From Ditylenchus dipsaci (taxonomy: Eukaryota > Nematoda > Chromadorea > Rhabditida > Anguinidae): a DNA stretch of 64,000 nucleotides. This document shows positions 55,971 through 64,000 of this stretch, one piece after another. Where the stretch lies: positions 98,436 through 162,435 of the forward strand of contig SADC01000184.1 of NCBI GenBank assembly GCA_004194705.1, written 5' to 3'. The stretch's first letter is position 1. Each line of letters begins with the position of its first letter. The notes beneath the pieces were generated by a model that was given only the letters and a program-made list of their open reading frames with translations, was not told where the DNA came from and searched no databases. Made by a program: the position numbers and the translations under genes.

Positions 55971-56104
55971 GCTACTTTTAAGTAGAAAAATATAAATTAG
56001 GACGGGATTTTAGGTCATTTCCCAGAAAAAGAGGGGTTTAGTCAACCAATCGTACCAAATTCTGTATGTTCATGAAAAAACTAAACTTCTAAATATTTTA
56101 GTAT

Positions 56105-56361
56105 GCAGGGTGTCCAATAAAACTGCATTATTTTCGAAAAATTTGTCAAAGGCTTTCACGGACCGGTTTAACCACAAAAAAATTGTTTCGAGGCTTCAGC
56201 CAACAATTTGAACCAGTTATAGCTAAAATGACTAGAAAATATTAAATTACAGAGAGAACATATTAACCGACCATTTGTGAATAAAAAGTTGGTTGAACTT
56301 CATAGCAATGTAAAAGGCGAGAATCCGAATAATGGTGCAGTTTTTATTGGACACCCTGTAG
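56105..56361. mobile_element. mariner-like MITE with CAGGGTGTCCAATAAAACTGC termini
   Basis: CAGGGTGTCCAATAAAACTG and CAGTTTTTATTGGACACCCTG are inverted, with TA following the right end. CAGGGTGTCC ends are common in Tc1/mariner elements. Internal GGCTTTCACGGACCGG recurs at 31.08 and 44.6 kb. Confidence 0.65.
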
Positions 56362-57639
56362 ACCAAAAAAACTTTTTAACTTTTGGTTTTGAAAATCCAA
56401 ATTTCTGATTGAACAGAAAACAAATATGAGCATTATCAAAGTAGGCCAGTAGGGCACAAACCAAAAAAATGTTTCTGTATTAGTCTTTGATAGGTAGGAG
56501 GAAGGAAAAAGAGTTGTCTTGGCTGTTTTTTTTATTAAGAAGGCAATTGAGATAACAACTTTACATCTTGATTATCAACATTAGTACACTGGAAGAGAGC
56601 AAAAGTTAAGAGTAAACGCACATTTGTTATTGTTGTTGTGAAGTGTCCAATTGAGTGTGCACCGGTTTTTGAGAAAAATATTTTTTGGTTATGGCTGCTG
56701 CGTCTGCAAATTTAACACGAGAATGCCCGATTAAAAAACGGTGTTAAGTTTTTTGCCATTAGCTATTGGTGGCGACGGATTTGCATCGATCGGGCAGTTC
56801 GACAAGCTTGAACCGCATTGAAGACTTAAATACTCCCAAACCATTTAAGAAAACCATCACTTTCAAATTTTTCCAATCGGTAGCTGTCTGGGTAGGTGGA
56901 GTAGGCGAGGTACTTGCCAAGGTGGCAATACAATATATGCAAAACGAAGGTCACAATGTACTTTATATGCAGAAATATGGTTTTCCACGCTAATGTAATA
57001 TAAATGCGACAAACACCAAATTTTCAATGTTTAGGAATTTTCCAATGAAATTGTTTTGATAATTGCCCAAATACAAGTGCTTCTCTCCATCGTCCACCAC
57101 CTGAAATACAAAGCAAATAAAGTATTTATGGGTAAGCAGGGCGTTGTGTTCAGTGTTTCAGGCAAGGACTTAAAATCGCTCTAGTGAACAATACGTTTCC
57201 ATTTTTGCCTTGATCATGATCACTTTCAAAACAAGAGGTGGACCAAGCTGTTTTCAAAAAAAAACGACAGGAGGGACCAAGGCAAAAAATGAAACGTATT
57301 GTTTCTAGAGCCCAAATCAACTAAAGTCCAAAGACAGCTGGATGTTAAGGGTTTTCATAACTGACTTATAAGCAATTGTTTTTTTCGATCCTCCCCAATT
57401 AAAACAGCTTGGGAGACCAAGCAACTTTTGACAATTTACGTAAGCGCCCTTATGTAAAATGAAGTTTTTTAATAATTTTTATAAAAAAAGGTTCAACCAA
57501 AGACGTTCGAAAAAATTGCCTTAGTTTCCAAGCTGATTTGACTGGGGGATGGCTTAGGTACGAGTGAGTGGGTATGATGAAATTTGTTACTAAATTCACT
57601 AAATTACTAAAATCATGGCGCGAAAATTGTGGTGACGAA

Positions 57640-57735
57640 AGGCCTGCACCCGCATATGGGTACAGGGTGCATATGGGTGCATTATACTCATAACTCAGGT
57701 TGTTGGTTCAAATCCTCTGGGTGAAAAATTTCGGT
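57640..57735 (+). repeat. tRNA-like (SINE head) sequence
   Basis: GTTGTTGGTTCAAATCCTCT near 57700 is a B-box match; CATATGGGTGCA units precede it. No cloverleaf is evident. Confidence 0.4.
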
Positions 57736-58923
57736 TCTTATCGGTTATCCGCACCCACTTACTTTTTCCACAAAATAGTCAAGTTACATCATATGTTGGG
57801 TTTTGTTGTGTGGAGGGTGGTTCAGGTTTATTTAGCCATAAATAAACATGTTTTAGGATCGTGAAAAAATGTCGTAAAAGGCGTTTCCCTTAATTTTAAA
57901 CAAATATTTTTTCAAAGGGCACAGGTGACTTTTTTCTTTAAACACATCTGGCACTAAAAAAAGTCGAATTTCACCCTGTGAGTCATTTTGGCCATAAAAC
58001 ACAACCCTTATCCACTCAATTTTTCCAACCTTAGTAGCTTTTCTCCTCTTTTAAAGGAATACGGTACCTGAGTGGTTGAATGGATGATTTTCCTAGAGGG
58101 TCATGGTAAGAGTTGATGATATTTCCATTTAAATCCAGCTCAAGAAAATGCATATAAAGGATTTGTGGCCAAAAAAGCTCGACTAACCTACAATAAAAAC
58201 TATTTTGGTTCAAAATGTGTTTTTTCAAACTTACAAGTGGACTGGCACTACTTTCATGAGCTGAACAAATTATAAAATTATATTGAAATTTTTTTTTTAT
58301 CACTTATTCAGTAAATTTTTTAACATTTTATCTGCATATAATAAGTTGTTGGCTGAAGTTGGCTGAAAACCAACGTATTTTGTCAAATAAATATAAACAA
58401 AAGCGGATACAAAAACCTAAAAACCCGACAAAATTCTACCTTAATTTTTGGTTTAAAAATATAAAGCCATTCCATCTATTTTTAGCCTATTAGAAATGTT
58501 TAATGTCGGATAAAACATTCACCTCTCCTACAATCTTCCTAATCCAAGGATACTGACAAGTATAGTCAAAGAAGCTTGGCTGACCTCGGAATCGCGTAGC
58601 GAAAAAGGCTAAATACATGCTTTTGCAGAAGATGAAGCCTGATATTGTCTGGCAGTCCAGGTAGATTGTCTGCAAATTTTTTCTTTCCTTTTTTTAGGTC
58701 CAGCTAGTAGTAGCGAAGAACTTTAGCGGTTAAACTTTCTGTAAATAGAACGGATTGCTTGTCTGGATGGACTTGAACGCCGTTAGGGAAGCCAAGTCAT
58801 CTAGTAGAACGTGACATTTGCCTGTGGGAGATGCTAGCTTGGATTATTCTAAAGTTGTAACCAATTTGCATTTTTTACAGCACTACCACAACACATTCTT
58901 ATTACAGTCAACCCTCGACTTAA

Positions 58924-59068
58924 AGACCACAGCGTCGCCGACACGATAATTTCAAATGTTTGAATTCGCGCGGGACAGTTTTCTTTCGTCTCGCACTGTA
59001 CTCTTTTGAGTTGCTTCGAATGACTTAAAACATTTGAAATTCTCGTTGTCGGCGACGGCTATGCTCCT
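58924..59068. mobile_element. TTAA-flanked palindrome inside a pogo-like terminus
   Basis: AGACCACAGCGTCGCCGACA and GTCGGCGACGGCTATGCTCCT are the ends; TTAA at 58920-58923 and 59069-59072. Removing it restores CAGTCAACCCTCGACTTAACGTCACCC-like sequence across the junction, a pogo-type terminus starting at 58904. Confidence 0.75.
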
Positions 59069-59316
59069 TTAACGTCACCCTGATTCAACGTCACTCCAGA
59101 GCCGATTTGGTTGGTTAGATCTAAATTAAGTGAAACGGGCCCTCGATTAACGACCAGTATATTTTGCAGCTAGTATATTTTGCAATATATTTCGTAAACT
59201 CTTTTATAGTCAAAAAAGCTTGAAGACCTTGGAACCTCTTGTTCTTAAAAAATAACTCTCTTGTCATAACCTGGTCTTTTTTTGGTCTCTTTACCTCTTT
59301 GACCTGTCCCTATACA

Positions 59317-61249
59317 GTCAAACCTCTATATAACGGTCCCCCCCCCTAAAAGTTTGTTCCACCTTGGGTCCGACACATTTTTTAGCTCGATTTTCAAAGC
59401 TTTTTTAAATTCTGTTATGACAGTCTGGTCGCAAATATCGCAGGATTCCGATTTTGCCGATCGTTTTTCAATATTGAATAATTTTACTTTTAAAAAATAC
59501 AAAACCTCTATATAACGGCCTCTAAAAAATTTTAGAGGCCGTTATAGAGTTTTTGTATTTTTTATAGTAAAATTTATCAAATATTGAAAAACGATTGGCA
59601 AAATCGAATCCTTGCGATATTTGCGACCAGGGGCCTAGCAGACTATTTGAAAAATGAAAAATTTTCATGAAAAATTGAAAAAATGAAAATGAAAAATTGA
59701 AAATGAAAATTCTGAAGCTGACTATTGAAAAATTGAAAATGAAAAGTGAAATGAAAAAGTGAAAAATTTCCACTTTTCAAGCAGACTAAGCATTTTTCAA
59801 TTTTCATTTTCACTGAAAATTTCATTTTTGCGCATTGTATTTTTGGGGCTGTACGGGGTCTGTTGGGGGGGGCTGTACCGAAAAAGGTAAAGAAATATTT
59901 GGTAAAAGGCACATTTGGTAAAAAACTTTTTGGTAAAGGAACATTTGGTAAAATTTTTTGGTAAAGGCAAATTTGGTAAATTTTTTTTAGTAGGCACTTT
60001 GTAGTTGTTTTTGTGTCAAAGACCTTCTTATTCCTACTTTTCTTCTTTTTCTTTTCTTTCTCCGGGTTTCATATCTATTTCCTCCATTAAAATTTCTTCT
60101 TAATTACTCATTTTTTCTAACTTAAAATTATGTGTTTAGGTTAGGTTGTCAGGACAAAATCAATATTCACCACGCAAACCCCAAACGTGTGTGGTTAAAT
60201 CCTGGTCAGGTGATGTCCACCTGGATGGCCTACAAATAAAATTTCTATATAATAAAAAAAAACTTTTTTTCTTACTTAAAATTGTGTGAGGAATTCGGCT
60301 TGTTAGACTAAAGTGCGATTTTACCTACCCAACTCCAACCCTGGTGTGGCTACGACCTGGACAGGTTTATATCAGGTAACTCCAGAGTGGGGTAAATTCA
60401 CCCAAACGCCCTGAAAAGTCCTGGTAGGTCTTAACGGGGTCGGAGAGCATAAAGTGCTTTTAGATATTGAAAAAACGTCTATTGCCTCCGAAAACGGTGT
60501 CTCTGTGACCAAACAGCCAATAAGATCTATGGCCAAAAACAAGAACTCTATGACCAAAAAATATACCACCCGAAAATATCCACGGAAAAAAGTGCTTTAC
60601 CAAAAAGTTTTCTTACCACTGTGCCTTTACCAAAAGAAATTTTACCAAATATGCCTTACCAAAAGTTTTCTTACACATGTGCCTTTACAAAAGAAATTTT
60701 ACCAAATGTGCTTTTAGTTAAAACACCCTCGAACGAATAGCCCATTTTCACTGCTGTTATCACTGTCGCTTGCAGACATCGCCTGAAGTAGAAGCAAATT
60801 AAGCAATTTACTACTTGCTCTATAACAAAACACAAAATCTGAGCAAAATCGTGTTTCAGCGCATAAAAATAGCCCCAGAATTAAGCTATGTGAAATTCTG
60901 AAAAATTGATGACGGATGACCGGTCATCAATTTTTCATGAAAAATTGAAAAAATTTTCACTTTCATTTTTCAATTTTTCAATGTCTGCTTGAAAATTAAA
61001 TTTTCAATTTTTCATTTTCACTTTTTCATTTTCAATTTTTCAGTTTTTCGAATATTAGTCTGCTGAGAATTTTCATTTTTCAATTTTTCATTTTCAATTT
61101 TTCATTTTCACTTTGCAAATAGTCTGCTAGGCCCCAGACTGTCAAAACAGAATTTAAAAAAGCTTTGAAAATCGAGCTAAAAAGTGTCGGACCCAAGGTG
61201 GGAACGAAATTTTAGGGGGGGGGCCGTTATATAGAGGTTTGACTGTACT
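59317..61249. mobile_element. pogo-like element with CAGTCAAACCTCTATATAACGG termini, hosting a MULE derivative
   Basis: CAGTCAAACCTCTATATAAC and GTTATATAGAGGTTTGACTG are inverted, with TA on both outer sides (59315-59316 and 61250-61251, approximate). Next come GTTCCACCTTGGGTCCGACA and TGTCGGACCCAAGGTGGGAAC. The middle holds GAAAATTGAAAATG-type tandem tracts (59650-59815 and, inverted, 60930-61120) and the short MULE relative 59870-60725. Confidence 0.75.
59870..60725. mobile_element. non-autonomous MULE relative
   Basis: GGCTGTACCGAAAAAGGTAAA with AGGCACATTTGGTAAA units (59872-59995) matches the left end of the MULE at 51.25 kb; TTTACCAAAAGAAATTTTAC units (60600-60720) form the inverted right arm. 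The right terminal GTACAGC is lost. The interior encodes nothing recognisable. Confidence 0.7.
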
Positions 61250-61330
61250 TGAATAGGTTGCCATTTCGCCTTGGTCCCCTCTGTTTTTTTTGGCATATTG
61301 TTGCAATATAATCAACTGAATGGTTATTAT

Positions 61331-61746
61331 TAGGGTAGCTCACGACCGGTTAATGCATAGTTTCGGTTAACCGGTCCTGCTCAAAAATTTTGACAGAATT
61401 TCAACAAGCTTTTAGTACCATTAGATGCGCAAGGAATTTTGAGTACCCCATTTAAAGATCATCGATAACTAAAGAAAATTATAATCCACCTAAAAATTGA
61501 AAAAACAGCCGAAAAAGACCATAAATTTGCACCCGGTTAACCGGGTCGTTTTTTTTAGTCTTTTTCGGCTGTTTTTCAATTTTTAGGTGGATTATAATTT
61601 TCTTTTGATTTCGATGATCTTTTAAGTGGGGTACTCAAAATTCCTTGCGCATCTAATGGTACTAAAGCTTGTTGAAATTCTGTCAAAATTTTTGAGCAGG
61701 ACCCGGTTAACCGAAACTATGCATTAACCGGTCGTGAGCTACCCTA
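61331..61746. mobile_element. hAT-type MITE, near-perfect palindrome, duplication GTTATTAT
   Basis: TAGGGTAGCTCACGACCGGT and ACCGGTCGTGAGCTACCCTA are inverted ends; GTTATTAT flanks both sides (61323-61330, 61747-61754). Pairing continues through GGTTAACCGG and CACCTAAAAATTGAAAAA to a centre near 61545. Confidence 0.9.
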
Positions 61747-62514
61747 GTTATTATGATCACAATTATCATACTTAATCACCCGTGATCAACATAGAAAACT
61801 TTTCAATTTACATTCTTAAAATGGTGTTAGAAAAACTATAGTGGGGCCTAGGCAAAAATGGCAATCTATTCTAGTATAGTTCCGTTTTCCATCAAAAAAA
61901 TTTGTCCTGCCAAAATCATCAAAAATGAGAATAAAACAAATCAGGAAGTTATACGCACGACGAATTCACACGATGTGTTTAAAGGGTTAGGAGTAAAAGA
62001 ATCACGAAGAAAATTGAAGCTCTCGTTTAGCAGATGGTGATGGTGCAGTGGATATAATGCTCGATGCACACATGGGTTTGTTTAAGAATACGCGTCCTTT
62101 TTTATAGCCATAGCAATGTGCTAGAGATCGTCTTTTAGAAATCAGGGAGCAAGAAACAGAGCCGCATAGTAGTCACTACTTTCTTTAAAACTAACTGTTT
62201 AATATTACTGATGTCATTTAGCTGTTCCATTGGCTCAATAAATTTTTTTTGTATGATTACACGTTGAAATTTTATTGACCCTCGATTTAAAGTCACCCTA
62301 CCAGTATTTTGTCCTGAAAAACCGGGGAAGTAGAAAAAACTGAACATTTCAAAAATAAGTACATTTTAGGGTATTTTACCAAAAATATATGCTATTTCAT
62401 CCTGTGCTCATTGCTCTTTTTGTTCTAAAAAATACGATTTTTTCGTCAAATTTTGAAAAACAATAAGATTCGCCGCCCCAAAATAAGCAAAATTTTTTAT
62501 AAATAAGTAAGTTC

Positions 62515-62628
62515 GAGAGTGTTGTACATACCACTTGCCGGTGCGGCACCGACCTCTAAAACTTCGGCACCGGGCACCGACTTCCAAAATTTTGTCACCG
62601 TGCAACGGTGCCATTTACAACACTGGTC
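62515..62628. repeat. short GGCACCG-rich element with AGTGTTGTA ends
   Basis: GAGTGTTGTACATACCAC and GGTGCCATTTACAACACTGG form imperfect inverted ends around CTTCGGCACCGGGCACCGAC. Resembles 45450-45575. Confidence 0.5.
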
Positions 62629-63249
62629 GGAATCAAAGGTGCGCTCAGCGATGAAAATCCCTTTTACCGATTCAATTCATTTTTAAAAATTGGTTGGAAA
62701 ATCGTTATTCCGGAAAAAAATTCAAAGCGATAAAAATATTTAGCGCGAAGTTTTGCACCACAACATACTAAAGTTACAACAGCAATTTTACGGTCAAAAA
62801 ATGAACTGCTTGTACGTCTTTTATATCATACCTTCCAGACTTGTCGTGTTCCAAAAGGCTAAGTATAATCCAATTATGGTCATATTTAGTGGAAGCATCA
62901 CTAAATATAATAGTGTCATTGTCCAAAATGTCAAAATCATCAGCAAATTTGATTCTTCTGCCATTTACTTTTTTGTCTGATGGAATTATCACTTGACTTT
63001 TTCTAAATAAATTTTTCTTATTTTTTGTGATAACTTAAAATTTTAAATACCTTTTTCAAAATCAATGCTGTAAATACTAAAAGGCATCAGCTACCACAAA
63101 CAGCTTTCTGTTGAGTCTCCTGATACCGAACGGTCGACCACAGTAAGCATGGGTAGATGGTTTGCCTTTGATGAAATTAAATCATTTTAGCTTATTATTG
63201 ATGAATTGTGGTAAATTTACAGTTGCTTAAAAAGAATCTTTTTTTATTT

Positions 63250-63600
63250 TAAATAGTTCGTTCCTCCTAGGGTTCGAAACTTTTTACTCTTATTTTTAAA
63301 GTCTTTTGTCAGTTCCGATTCCACAATCCAGCAATAAAAATTGCATGGATTTCGATTTTGCTGGTCATTGTAAATAGCAAAATTTTTGAAAGTTTAAAAA
63401 AACGAACGTCTTTTTATAAATAGGGCTCATTACATCGAGATTTTAGGCCAAAGTGTTGCTACTTACAAAATGGCCGGTGAAATGGAATCTTAGCGATTTT
63501 TAAGCTGGACTGACGAATAAAAAATTACAAAAGCTTCGACATTTAAGGTAAAAAGGTGTGAGTGTAAGCGAAAAAGTCAACTTCAAGGGGATCGGTTATA
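63250..63600. repeat. GTTCGTTCCTCCTAGG-family MITE body in the APMAP-like copy
   Basis: GTTCGTTCCTCCTAGGGTTC near 63258, GGATTTCGATTTTGCTGGTC near 63349 and the facing GGCCGGTGAAATGGAATC near 63472 match the shared body of the elements at 50.9 and 59.4 kb. Termini eroded. Confidence 0.5.
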
Positions 63601-64000
63601 TCATTTATTATTTGTTTTTAAGATCCTTTTTTTTTTACTTTGCTCACCTTCGTGTTTTAAACCAAGGCTCTTAACGGTTCTTATTTTTGAATAAGCCCCC
63701 CTATTTTTTAACATATCATATTACGAGATTTTGTGCAGACAAAATTAGCTGCAAAATTACAAGAATTCGCTGCAAAATTCCGTTTTACACATTTCTAACA
63801 CAACTTTGCTATGTTTACTCTTCAAATTTTGGGAATCTTTAGATCTAGGGTGTCGTAATATCGAAGTCTCGTTTTTTTGTAACTCGGGTCATGTGAAAAA
63901 AAATACCATTGCAATTGGTGTGTGAAGGTCAGGCGAATTGTTTTTCAAACTTTCCAGTTTTCAAATTCATCTTAACGCATCTTCCGTCCACCATGCAAGT

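Larger units (their letters stand above)
57026..64000 (-). pseudogene. second APMAP-like copy, degraded and cut by the right edge
   Basis: Exons homologous to the intact copy: 64000-63907 (exon 2, partial), 63165-63051, 63002-62832, 58848-58523, 58260-58235, 58187-58069 and 57100 to about 57026. Splice sites, order and exon phases match the intact gene, but each fully visible exon except the last is shorter: by 2, 1, 5, 1 and 4 bases. Losses fall mostly in homopolymers (for example exon 7 near 58150 and 58095), with one gained C in exon 5, so no reading frame survives. Well-kept stretches include RIKFADDFDILDNDTIIFSD and VVDDGEKHLYLGN. The tandem order and shared introns point to local duplication. 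Intron 4 contains the nested elements at 59.3-61.75 kb. It may be a pseudogene or a poorly corrected functional gene. Confidence 0.85.

Noticed and set aside
1..64000. A multi-gene defence, biosynthetic or phage-like system
   Set aside because: No operon-like gene order, no prokaryotic signals, and the genes present are unrelated animal membrane or secreted proteins separated by mobile DNA.

Overview
The window reads as animal nuclear DNA, AT-rich, with many short introns (often 45-60 bp) that have GT...(T)TTTAG or TTTCAG borders. A nematode is the best guess. It holds a serpentine receptor of the nematode Srsx type, a Patched-related (PTR) transporter, a C-type lectin, a ClC channel, and ATGs sitting a few bases after a splice acceptor with no visible upstream exon, as expected for spliced-leader trans-splicing. 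Lineage within nematodes cannot be told from the sequence.

Layout, left to right: an N-terminal gene fragment running off the left edge (1-96, minus); a small secreted Asn/Gly-rich protein (463-1186, minus); a repeat field; a laminin N-terminal (LamN) domain remnant (about 4.04-4.88 kb, plus); foldback-like and pogo-like repeats (5.2-10.1 kb); a 16-exon PTR/sterol-sensing-domain gene (10.2-19.75 kb, plus); repeats; a 4-exon C-type lectin (21.2-22.7 kb, plus); a 21-exon ClC chloride channel (32.9-22.9 kb, minus); a hAT transposon remnant with a BED finger (33.5-35.0 kb); a possible minus-strand gene (about 35.6-35.95 kb); pogo-type elements still carrying pieces of transposase (36.6-38.3 kb); an Srsx-like receptor (42.9-40.3 kb, minus); repeats; an intact strictosidine-synthase-like/APMAP gene (50.75-45.0 kb, minus); a complete Mutator-like (MULE) transposon with FLYWCH and MULE domains (51.25-54.72 kb); and a second, degraded copy of the APMAP-like gene (57.0 kb to the right edge, minus).

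The genes do not form a pathway. Most encode membrane or secreted proteins, and most of the DNA between and inside them is mobile. I can place at least eight hAT-type insertions by 8-bp target duplications, a family with CCGTATT termini that duplicates TA, pogo-like elements with CAGTC termini that duplicate TA, piggyBac-like palindromes flanked by TTAA, tRNA-derived SINEs, and a MULE. Many are nested, and at least seven unrelated families have inverted repeats built from short tandem repeats (foldback-like).

A caution applies to the coding sequence: the PTR, ClC, LamN and receptor genes are conserved and correctly spliced on paper, but stay in frame only if about 14 single bases, nearly all in homopolymer runs, are assumed to be missing. 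Uncorrected long-read assembly error is the simplest explanation; pseudogenisation is the alternative.
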